Origin: Candidatus Hodarchaeum mangrovi
GTDB taxonomy: Archaea > Asgardarchaeota > Heimdallarchaeia > Hodarchaeales > Hodarchaeaceae
Assembly: GCA_016839515.1 (NCBI GenBank)
Contig: JAEOUE010000121.1
Span: forward strand, 1 to 58,542
Reading direction: 5' to 3'
Length of the DNA: 58,542 bases
Both the position numbers and the translations under genes were made by a program. Below are positions 51,031 to 58,542 of the stretch, in pieces; position 1 is the first letter of the stretch; each line of letters opens with the position of its first letter. The notes under the pieces were generated by a model that did not search any database, was not told the DNA's origin, and saw only the letters and a list, made by a program, of their open reading frames with translations.

Positions 51031-52515
51031 TTATAATATTGAATCCACAAAGCTATCGATCTTTTTCTCAAAGAAACCTTTTGTCGCTAGATAACGATGA
51101 TAGAACTTTTGATATTCCTCCTTCATCATCTTCTCATAAGAAATTAAGAATAACAATCCTGTCGCAATAAATGAGGAGATGGTTGCTAATAAAAATAGAA
51201 TAGCGGTTGCAGAATATTCCCATGAGCTAAACGTTGAAATTATCATTCCACCTAGAATAGAAACTATTGGTTGAGTCCAAGTAGATCCAAATTTATTTAT
51301 TCCCATGAATTGAGCCTCTTTCCCCTCTGGTACTAAATCTGCTGGTAAAGAGACTCTTACCGATTCAATAAAGACAGCTCCTAGCCCTCCAAGAGCTGCA
51401 ATGGGGATTAAAAAACCATAATAATCGCCAATCTCCATTCCACTCATTAAAAGAGCAAAAAAAGCATATATTATTGATCCAACAATAGCAGTCCTTACTT
51501 TTCCAAATTTCTGAATAAAAAAGCCAGCAGGAATCGCCATAATAACAGAGACAATGCCTGTTACCATTAACACTGCAGGTACTTCTTCAGGTAAGATTCC
51601 CATGGGAGTTGTTAAATGGATCACCAAATAAATAGCAATAATTTCACTTGAGAATCCCCAAAACGATTGTACAAAAAACATTTTCCCAAAATCGGATCCA
51701 GAAATATTCAAAAGATAATTGGGAGTTTGAAGAATATCTGTAACGGGGGAATCAATAGGAGGAAAAGGAGGATTTGCTTTTTCGACTAGAAAGAAGATTA
51801 AGATCCCAACAACAGTAATAATAAGTGCTGGAAATAAAAAAAACCCTACTTCAATCAAGATACTTAGACTAAACAACGTTGCAAGTTCTAAAAGAAAATT
51901 CGAAATAGGGGAAAAAAATAGCAGACCAATCATACTACCTAGTGTAGTAAAACCAGCTAATATTAAACCAACCCATCCTCGCTGTTCCTTCGTAAATAAT
52001 TCAGAAAGTAATGCCCCATAAGGAGAAGAAGCCAATCCTAAACCAACATAAATTAAGAAAAAACAAACTGGGAAGAGTACAACCATCAACTCACCAGGGG
52101 CTCCACCAGCAAAAATTGGAGTCATAATTAGCATAAATCCAGCTATCAAACATCCACTTAAAATATAAGGAGCTCGTGCCCCATATTTTGATCGATAGTC
52201 GTCTGAAAAGGCCCCACCTATAATAACAGTTATAAGATAAGCAATAGAACCAGCAGCAACTGAAAATGAGAAAATTGTATCAGCAGTTTCATTTGTAATA
52301 GTGTGTTCAAGATCAACTAAATATCCATGCAAGTAAGAGAGATTAAAATGAGTAATAATGAAATTTACAATAATTGCATTTGCCATAGCAAAAAGTCCAA
52401 GTGCGATAATATTTCGATATTTTTGTACTGCTTCTCGTTCCTCTCGCAGCTCTCTTGTTGTTAAAAATTTAAATTTTCCTCTTATTTTTTGCCTATGTTC
52501 TGATCCAGTTGCCAA
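51031..52515 (-). CDS. MFS/GPH-type transporter
   Basis: 494 residues, TTG start with GAGTGATC upstream. About 12 membrane helices and the loop after helix 2 reads GGAFSDDYRSKYGARAPYILSG, the MFS/GPH loop motif with Asp-Asp and Arg. The N-terminus is a basic cytoplasmic 35 residues. The substrate is unknown; sugar or related solute uptake is the family default. It converges on the GTPase operon with nine bases between stop codons. Confidence 0.78.
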   Translation of the reverse strand: MATGSEHRQKIRGKFKFLTTRELREEREAVQKYRNIIALGLFAMANAIIVNFIITHFNLSYLHGYLVDLEHTITNETADTIFSFSVAAGSIAYLITVIIGGAFSDDYRSKYGARAPYILSGCLIAGFMLIMTPIFAGGAPGELMVVLFPVCFFLIYVGLGLASSPYGALLSELFTKEQRGWVGLILAGFTTLGSMIGLLFFSPISNFLLELATLFSLSILIEVGFFLFPALIITVVGILIFFLVEKANPPFPPIDSPVTDILQTPNYLLNISGSDFGKMFFVQSFWGFSSEIIAIYLVIHLTTPMGILPEEVPAVLMVTGIVSVIMAIPAGFFIQKFGKVRTAIVGSIIYAFFALLMSGMEIGDYYGFLIPIAALGGLGAVFIESVRVSLPADLVPEGKEAQFMGINKFGSTWTQPIVSILGGMIISTFSSWEYSATAILFLLATISSFIATGLLFLISYEKMMKEEYQKFYHRYLATKGFFEKKIDSFVDSIL

Positions 52516-53017
52516 TTTTGATCACTCATCTTTTATTTAGCGAATGGATTTGCTTAAATTATCAAAGTACTTTACTTTTTTTTCTCTCAAAACTTGCCTT
52601 TTTAACTTTTAACTGCTCAATTAAACATACAACCACTATAAATATGTATAGTTTCAATTTAGTCTTTTTGGTATTTAAATCGTGAATCTAGCATTCTACC
52701 AAAATTTTTGATAACAAAAACCTTTTTTTACAGCTCTACGCTTAAAAAGTACTATAAATTTTTTTGTTAATGCAGGATTACCATTTAGATAATCTCGGAA
52801 TTCAATTATCTACTATTAAAATAATTCTTGTTTAAAAAAATTGTAAAATAAGAGAATATCAGTTAATTTACATTGTTGGAATATATTTATTAATAATTGG
52901 TTTGAACAAAATTAACAAGTAAGAAGGATTTTGAAATACACCCATTCCTTTATTGAGAGAAAAGATCGTTAGATAACTGTAATTTTGGAGTAATGCTCAT
53001 TTCTTAGAGGTATTAGC
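52516..53017. other. Intergenic, divergent promoters of a transporter gene and smc
   Basis: About 500 AT-rich bases. Candidate elements are ACTATAAATATG near 52636 (near-palindrome CTATAAATATGTATAG), TACTATAAATTTTTTT near 52751 and ATATATTTATTAATAA near 52880, the last about 130 bases before smc. The smc start has AGAGGT seven bases upstream. No RNA gene seen. Confidence 0.4.
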
Positions 53018-56000
53018 TTGGTTCATATTAAAGAAATACGTATGACTGGATGGAAAAGTTATGGCTCGGGTACAGTCCGAATGCCTTTAGCTAAAGGATT
53101 TACTGTCATAGTAGGACCAAATGGGAGTGGTAAATCTAATTCAATTGATGGGGTAAATTTCTGTTTAGGAACCCTTTCCACTAAGAGTATGCGAGCAGAA
53201 AAAATGGTAGGATTAATTTATAATGGAATTGGCGGACAGAAACCTGCAGAAAGAGCCAATGTTGAAATTGTTTTTGATAATTCAGATTATGCTATTCCTC
53301 TAAAGGAAGCAGAAGTAATTGTGAGTAGAGAATTAAAGCGAAACGGTTCAACAACATATCGTTTGAATGGAAAAAGAACAACACGAACTGATATTCTTGA
53401 TAAATTGCGTATTGCAGGTATTGATGTTATTAATAGTTATAATATAATCGCCCAAGGGCAAGTAGGGGAAATAGTTGGGATGAATCCGATCCAAAGACGC
53501 CAGCTAATGGAAAACTTAGCTGGTGTTGGTCAATTTGATGAAAAGAAAAAATCAGCACTTTCAGAACTTGATGAAGCTAATAGAAGAATGGATGAGCTTC
53601 AATTATTAGTGAATGAGGTCTCGAAACGAGTTGATTCCCTTCGCAGGGAAAAAGATGATGCTGAGCGATGGACTTTATTAGATCAAGAAGTGAATCAACT
53701 CCGAGCATTATTAATATCATACAATTTTCACAATTTCACAGAGAAAATTTCTACTTTTGATGAAGAAATAACAAAAATTAGATCAGAACAAGATTCTCTC
53801 ATCAATGAACGAGACGAAAAAAGTATTAAGATCGATGAGGTTACCCTAAAAATTCGTGAATTAGAGAATCAGCTTATTCAACTAGAGACTGAAATTAAAG
53901 AAATAAGAACCTCCTCTGAAGAGAAGAATATTGAAAAAACAAAAGTTGAAGAAAAGATTGAATATAATAAAAAAACAATAAACTCTAATGAGAATAGAAT
54001 AACTCAACTAACAACACGAATAGAGCAAATCCAAGAAAAACGTGAGGAGGATATCCAAACAAAAGATAAACTCGAAGAAGCAAAAAAAGAACTTTTAATA
54101 AAAATTGAAGAGATTAAAGAAGATAAGAAAACAATAGAAAATGAATTAGAAGAAAAAAATCAACAATATGATGAAATTAAAAATGAATTTGATGATACAG
54201 AAAGAAGATATAAAGTAGAAAATGATCGTTTAACAAAAACACAGGTTCAATTTGAAGTATCTCAAAATATGGTTACTGCATTTGAAAATAATGTGAAAGA
54301 ATATGAAAAACGAAAGGATGAGATGAACGAGCAAATTTCAGCTTCTAAAGAAAAGTCAATTAACCTACAAGAATTAATAAACGATGAATCTAGGCAGCTT
54401 GAGGAAGCAAAGAGTAAAATAGGAGATGTAGAAGAAAAAAAACAAAATATTGAATCTCGTATCCAAGATTTAGAGATTCAAAACAGAGAATTAAATGATA
54501 AGTATTTAGTTCAAAAAGCACGAATAGAAACAATTTCATCATTTTTAAAAGCTGAATCCGGAAAAGAGAATCCAGCGGTTTCATTTATTAATAGCAAAAA
54601 AAATAGTGGAGAACTAACAGGAATTTTAGGGGAATTTCAAAATCTTTCTGTTGGGGGTCAACATCTTCCTTCTGAAGTAGGTCATCTCTCAGATGCTATT
54701 ATTACAGTGTCCATTTCTGATTCCTTACGATGTATCCATCTCTTAAAAGAACAGGCTATTGGAGCTGCAAATTTTATCCCATTAGAAAAGTTTAAACTCA
54801 AATCTGATGAGAAATTTGATAAAATTGTCAATAAAATTAGGGAACAAAATGAAATTGTCTCAAATCTATCTGAAGCAGCTGAAATCTGGAAAAAGAATAA
54901 TCAAACAGTTTCTACTAATGATGGAGATGTTTTTTATTCCAATGGAATTATTTATGGAGGTTTTCACCTTGTTTCTGCTCAGGAATCCGTCGACAAATTA
55001 ACTACAGAGATGGAAACTACAAAAGAAAATTTAAATAATGTTAAACAGAAATTGAAGGAAGAAGAAGAAAACAAAAAACGATTAATACAACTTGAGAAAG
55101 TGATCACGGAGTCAATAAATAAATTAGAGAAAAATATTAGAGATGCTTCTATTGAACTTACTCAGCAGGAAAATGAGGTAAAATTATACCAAGATAATTT
55201 AGAAAAGATAATTCAGGAATTGACACCTCTCAAAAGCCAATTAGAAGAAAGAATGAAATCAAGAGAAGTACAACGAAATGAAATGGAATTTTATGAAAAA
55301 AATCTAGAAAAAATCGCTATTGAAATGACAGAAGTAGAAAAACACCTAGAAGCTGCTGATACACGTCCTATTTTAGAGAAAATGAACCAAGTTGAACAAC
55401 AATTAGGCCAAATACAAGGGAAGCTCACTGGAATTGAATCACGAATTGAAGGATTGATTACAAGAAAAGATGAAAAAGAACAAAGATTAATAGAAACTAA
55501 AGATGAAATAAATAGTGTAGAAATCGAAACAGCTAATCTTAAAGGAGAGATTCAAATACTTGAGGGTCAGTTAACCCAACTTGAAAGTCAATTAGTTAAA
55601 ATTATTGAAAAAGAGGAAGAGGTGTCTACGAAAACAAAGGACGTAAGATCTGACCTTTCAACCCAGAAAAAATATCAAGGACAAATGGTAAAAGATAAGG
55701 AAAAATTAAATGAAAAAATATCAATTTATGAAGAACAGATCACTGATATTAAGCTCCAAAGAGAACGATTTGCAGTAGAACTTGAAAAAATACAAAATGA
55801 ATCTTTAGAAAATAATATAACAATTATAGCAGCAGATTCGGAAGAATTGAAAAATATAAACGAAAGAAAAATCAACAATGACATCAATGGAAAGAGTGAG
55901 GAAAAGAAAAGACTTGAACCAGTCAATATGCGAGCTTTAAAAGAATTTCAAGAAGAAAATGCACGATTTATTGAACTATTAGACCGTAGAGATATTTTAA

Positions 56001-56596
56001 TTGAGGAACGACAAATTATTCTGGATTTTATTGAGGATATCGAGACAGAGAAATATTCAGTCTTCATGAAAGTGTTCAATGGAGTCAATAAACATTTTGG
56101 TTCTATCTTCAACGAACTGTCAGGAGGAAGTGCACGTCTGATATTAGAGAAGGATCCAAAGAAAGGAGAAGATATCTTTGAAGGTGGAATGTTTATTGAA
56201 GCACACCCTGCAGGGAAAAAAGTAGCCTCAATAGAAGCAATGTCAGGAGGAGAAAAAGCTCTAACTGCGTTAGCTTTCATATTCGCTGTTCAAACAGTTG
56301 ATGCGCAGCCATTCTATATATTAGATGAAATTGACGCGGCTTTAGATCCAATGAATGTTCGGAGAGTCGCTAAATTACTTCATAGAATGAGTAGAACGGT
56401 GGGCCAAGATGAAGAAGGAATTAAGAAAACTAAATCATCATCTCCTGGAGCTCAATTCCTTGTAATCAGTCATCGTGATATTTTAATGGCATGGGCAGAT
56501 CGTTTATATGGTTGTACAAATGTTAAGGGACTAAGCTCTGTATTTTCGATTCAAATGAGTGAAGATAAACAACTCGAAAGGGCTGAAAGCTTCTAA
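53018..56596 (+). CDS. smc: Chromosome segregation protein SMC
   Basis: 1192 residues, TTG start with AGAGGT upstream. The ATPase motor of the condensin-like complex that organises and separates chromosomes. N-terminal head with Walker A GPNGSGKS (33-40), a coiled coil (about 170-500), the hinge (about 514-650; GELTGILGEFQNL, then SNGIIYGGFHL), a second coiled coil (about 660-960) and the C-terminal head with the ABC signature SGGEK (1076-1080) and Walker B FYILDEIDAALD (about 1098-1109). Length and order are those of bacterial and archaeal SMC. The scpA-like gene follows 15 bases later, forming an operon. No scpB gene is seen within the window. Confidence 0.95.
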   Translation: MVHIKEIRMTGWKSYGSGTVRMPLAKGFTVIVGPNGSGKSNSIDGVNFCLGTLSTKSMRAEKMVGLIYNGIGGQKPAERANVEIVFDNSDYAIPLKEAEVIVSRELKRNGSTTYRLNGKRTTRTDILDKLRIAGIDVINSYNIIAQGQVGEIVGMNPIQRRQLMENLAGVGQFDEKKKSALSELDEANRRMDELQLLVNEVSKRVDSLRREKDDAERWTLLDQEVNQLRALLISYNFHNFTEKISTFDEEITKIRSEQDSLINERDEKSIKIDEVTLKIRELENQLIQLETEIKEIRTSSEEKNIEKTKVEEKIEYNKKTINSNENRITQLTTRIEQIQEKREEDIQTKDKLEEAKKELLIKIEEIKEDKKTIENELEEKNQQYDEIKNEFDDTERRYKVENDRLTKTQVQFEVSQNMVTAFENNVKEYEKRKDEMNEQISASKEKSINLQELINDESRQLEEAKSKIGDVEEKKQNIESRIQDLEIQNRELNDKYLVQKARIETISSFLKAESGKENPAVSFINSKKNSGELTGILGEFQNLSVGGQHLPSEVGHLSDAIITVSISDSLRCIHLLKEQAIGAANFIPLEKFKLKSDEKFDKIVNKIREQNEIVSNLSEAAEIWKKNNQTVSTNDGDVFYSNGIIYGGFHLVSAQESVDKLTTEMETTKENLNNVKQKLKEEEENKKRLIQLEKVITESINKLEKNIRDASIELTQQENEVKLYQDNLEKIIQELTPLKSQLEERMKSREVQRNEMEFYEKNLEKIAIEMTEVEKHLEAADTRPILEKMNQVEQQLGQIQGKLTGIESRIEGLITRKDEKEQRLIETKDEINSVEIETANLKGEIQILEGQLTQLESQLVKIIEKEEEVSTKTKDVRSDLSTQKKYQGQMVKDKEKLNEKISIYEEQITDIKLQRERFAVELEKIQNESLENNITIIAADSEELKNINERKINNDINGKSEEKKRLEPVNMRALKEFQEENARFIELLDRRDILIEERQIILDFIEDIETEKYSVFMKVFNGVNKHFGSIFNELSGGSARLILEKDPKKGEDIFEGGMFIEAHPAGKKVASIEAMSGGEKALTALAFIFAVQTVDAQPFYILDEIDAALDPMNVRRVAKLLHRMSRTVGQDEEGIKKTKSSSPGAQFLVISHRDILMAWADRLYGCTNVKGLSSVFSIQMSEDKQLERAESF

Positions 56597-56611
56597 AAAG
56601 GAGTTGAGTTC

Positions 56612-57481
56612 ATGAATGAGCCTGAAAACGATCAATCTGAGACTTTTGACGAAGAAGATGATTCTGATGAAGATGACTATATCCGTATGTTCAGTCATTC
56701 AGGCCAATTTTTCTTAGACGAACCTTATGTTTATTTAATAAATCCCGATTTATTTCCCGAGAGAGTAGCCTATATAAAGGATTTTAAATTGAAGGAGATA
56801 CTACCCGAGTTCTATAAAAAACTCCTTGAACAAGGACTTGATTTTCGGATTTTGGGACAATCAATTTATTCTGCTGCCCGAATTCATAAAAAGAAGGTAA
56901 GTATGGCTATTCAATATGAAAAAAAGCAAGAGGAGAAAATTGCTATACGAGCAAAAAGAAGAGAATTTCAATTTAAAATACCCCTTGAGAATTTTGTAAC
57001 ACGAGATTTATTATCCCTTGCAGAGTCTGCAAATCCTGAATCTTTTTATGCAGAGCTCCTTTTAGCTCTTCAAGAAGAGGATGAAAAAAGGAAATTAGAA
57101 AAAATAAAAGAAGAAAAGAAGAAACAAGAGAAAAAAGGAGATGAGAAAGCTCGTCGTCGAAGACTTGAATTAGCAGATTTTGAAAACTTTCAATATGAAC
57201 TTGATTTGGACAGAGTAGCAATTGAAGAGGTCGTGGAAAAAACATTTGAGGTTATCAAGCAAATTGCGAAGAAAGATAAGAACAAAGAAGCTGAATTTTC
57301 TAAAGTTGTAACTCAAATGGAAAAAAAATTCAAATCCGACGAAGAACGACGGTTATCAAGAGCAAGAGTTCTCATCTCCTGTCTATATCTATTCAGAGAT
57401 GAACTAATAACCGCAGAACAAGAACTAAATCCGCCCTATGAGATTTATATCCAAGTCATTAAAGAAAAAAAGAATAAATAA
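56612..57481 (+). CDS. scpA: ScpA-like kleisin
   Basis: 289 residues, ATG with AAGGAG upstream, 15 bases after smc. The kleisin bridges the two SMC heads. After an acidic start (residues 1-25), residues about 45-100 fit the ScpA N-terminal helices (IKDFKLKEILPEFYKKLLEQGLDFRILGQSIYSAARIHKKK). A charged linker of Lys/Glu repeats (about 150-185) follows, and the C-terminal 85 residues fit the winged-helix that touches the SMC head (SRARVLISCLYLFRDELITAEQE). The match is distant but operon position makes the call firm. Confidence 0.8.
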   Translation: MNEPENDQSETFDEEDDSDEDDYIRMFSHSGQFFLDEPYVYLINPDLFPERVAYIKDFKLKEILPEFYKKLLEQGLDFRILGQSIYSAARIHKKKVSMAIQYEKKQEEKIAIRAKRREFQFKIPLENFVTRDLLSLAESANPESFYAELLLALQEEDEKRKLEKIKEEKKKQEKKGDEKARRRRLELADFENFQYELDLDRVAIEEVVEKTFEVIKQIAKKDKNKEAEFSKVVTQMEKKFKSDEERRLSRARVLISCLYLFRDELITAEQELNPPYEIYIQVIKEKKNK

Positions 57482-57498
57482 AAATGGATCAGGATGTT

Positions 57499-58542
57499 TT
57501 ACATCCCAACCTCTGCACGAGTTATTTCTTGAGATCTTGCTAAGAAGTAATCCCCTAATACTATCTTTCCCATCAAATTGATAAAGGCATCTGCAAGGCT
57601 AGCAATAGCGACAACTTCTCCTTGATCCTCTTTAACAGCAACAAGAACTTCCTCTCCATCACGATCTGCAGCAATATAGTTCTCAACTCCAACAAACTTA
57701 GCAGCATCAACACTACGAACCCTAACATTTGGTTTTTGGAATAATTTCTTCAAGAGATCACGATGTGCAGTAGGATCTATAATTGTGACTAAATTTACTC
57801 TTTGATGACTCTTCGTCTGCAAAATCTCTTGGATAGGTATGTCTGCTAATACAGGCAACAAAAGGGTAATCCCACCCTTCATCCGTGCCATCATTTCCCT
57901 GATATAAATTAATGTTGCATTTTTAGATACAATTGGAGCTGTTTGTACTGGGGGCTGTTTTGTATCCTTCACTAGAGAAGCTATTTTATCTAATGAATAA
58001 AGGTAATTCTTGAAAATTTCCTCATTCTTAGCTGTTACATCTTTAAACTTTGTTGAGTAATCTGATAATTCTTTCTCTAGAGTTGCTATTTCAGTTTGAA
58101 AACTGGATTGAATGATTTCATTGGTTGCATCTAGGTGTTCGATAGATGTTTTATGAAGTTCATCTACAACAGAGAAGATTTTCGTCTGAAATTCTCGTGT
58201 TTGACTTATTAAATGTTCAGAACTTTTAACTAATTCTCCTGAAATCGTACTGTGAAAATTAGAATCATAAGATTGAAATTGAGAAGTTAAATTGGAAATT
58301 AAATTGTCAATTTCAGATTTTAATATTGTGATCTCTTCTGAAATTACTTTCTCATTTTCTGCTTTTTTTGTAATAATTGAGGATTTCAGTTCGCTAATTA
58401 AAGCATTAAAATTGCTCATAGATTGGTTTTGCATGTCATTAAAGAATTGCTTAAACCTTTGAAGGATTTCATTAAGCTCTTCCTCTTGAGGAACGAGAGT
58501 AGAATTGAACTCATTTATCTGCGATTCTAATTCCTTTTTCAA
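57499..58542 (-). CDS. Coiled-coil protein with C-terminal PLD/TrmB-like domain, 5'-truncated
   Basis: The frame is open to the window edge, so the gene starts beyond 58542; 347 residues are seen. The first 200 are heptad-rich coiled coil (FQTEIATLEKELSDYSTKF and similar). From about 205 a globular domain follows: ATLIYIREMMARMKGGITLLLPVLADIP, then VNLVTIIDPTAHRDLLKKLF, VRVRSVDAAKFVG, and DRDGEEVLVAVK, the fold order of the phospholipase D-like sensor domains at the C-terminus of TrmB-type archaeal regulators. The catalytic HxK of active PLD is not seen. It converges on scpA with 17 bases between the stops. The role is unknown; a sensor or scaffold is possible. Confidence 0.55.
   Translation of the reverse strand: MKKELESQINEFNSTLVPQEEELNEILQRFKQFFNDMQNQSMSNFNALISELKSSIITKKAENEKVISEEITILKSEIDNLISNLTSQFQSYDSNFHSTISGELVKSSEHLISQTREFQTKIFSVVDELHKTSIEHLDATNEIIQSSFQTEIATLEKELSDYSTKFKDVTAKNEEIFKNYLYSLDKIASLVKDTKQPPVQTAPIVSKNATLIYIREMMARMKGGITLLLPVLADIPIQEILQTKSHQRVNLVTIIDPTAHRDLLKKLFQKPNVRVRSVDAAKFVGVENYIAADRDGEEVLVAVKEDQGEVVAIASLADAFINLMGKIVLGDYFLARSQEITRAEVGM

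Noticed and set aside
55948..56280. Minus-strand reading frame of 110 codons inside smc
   Set aside because: It lies fully inside the conserved SMC head coding sequence and is a shadow of it; the same holds for frames inside the polymerase, rocD and subtilase genes.
1..58542. CRISPR array, transposase, integrase or prophage
   Set aside because: No regularly spaced repeats, no DDE or tyrosine recombinase motifs and no capsid or terminase genes were seen; a full repeat search could not be run.

Overview
This window looks like chromosomal DNA from an Asgard archaeon (Promethearchaeota). It is AT-rich, roughly one third G+C by eye. Archaeal traits are an intron-bearing tRNA-Cys, an Lrp/AsnC regulator, an SMC-ScpA pair and a class II HMG-CoA reductase. 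Asgard or eukaryote-like traits are four Ras/Rab/Arf-like small GTPases, a gelsolin-like domain protein, a longin-like domain fused to alpha-SNAP-like TPRs, several long coiled-coil proteins, and a family B DNA polymerase that resembles the catalytic core of eukaryotic Pol epsilon. I cannot place it below the phylum level. No phage, IS element or CRISPR array was seen, so most of the window reads as core genome.

Layout. 0-14.9 kb: the end of a GT4 glycosyltransferase, a large surface protein with a C-terminal anchor, a TPR protein with a nuclease-like tail, adenylate kinase behind an ACT-like protein, a GT2 glycosyltransferase, a small GTPase with an unknown partner gene, a membrane-anchored subtilase, dCTP deaminase, an APH-like kinase and an RNase Z-like hydrolase. 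15-21.6 kb: an eIF2B-like protein, a PIN-TPR protein, tRNA-Cys with an intron, the gelsolin-like protein, HMG-CoA reductase and a Nudix hydrolase. 21.7-28 kb: a three-gene set (small protein, TPR plus three tandem beta repeats, longin-like plus TPR), then a convergent multi-pass membrane protein. 28.2-37.1 kb: the Pol epsilon-like polymerase, two small genes, an orphan adenine methyltransferase and a MutY-like glycosylase.

37.4-44.7 kb: a membrane protein, an Lrp regulator, an unknown gene and an ornithine aminotransferase of slightly different base and codon style, a DUF457-type membrane protein, dUTPase, an HTH/Zn-ribbon regulator and an anchored protein with a possible internal duplication. 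44.8-52.5 kb: two GPH/MFS-type transporters flank a Rab-like GTPase, a GT2 glycosyltransferase and a compact operon of a small protein, a 447-residue coiled-coil protein and two divergent GTPases. 53-58.5 kb: SMC and ScpA, then the C-terminal part of a coiled-coil protein that runs off the window.

How the genes may work together: dcd and dut feed dTTP synthesis; the polymerase, MutY and SMC-ScpA serve replication, repair and chromosome organisation; HMG-CoA reductase feeds isoprenoid lipids; the two GT2 enzymes resemble polyprenyl-phosphate sugar synthases and may supply protein glycosylation of surface proteins such as the one at 847-3708. The GTPases, coiled-coil, longin/TPR and gelsolin-like genes are the likely membrane and cytoskeleton component. 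The strongest leads are the polymerase and the GTPase/coiled-coil operon at 48.1-51.0 kb.
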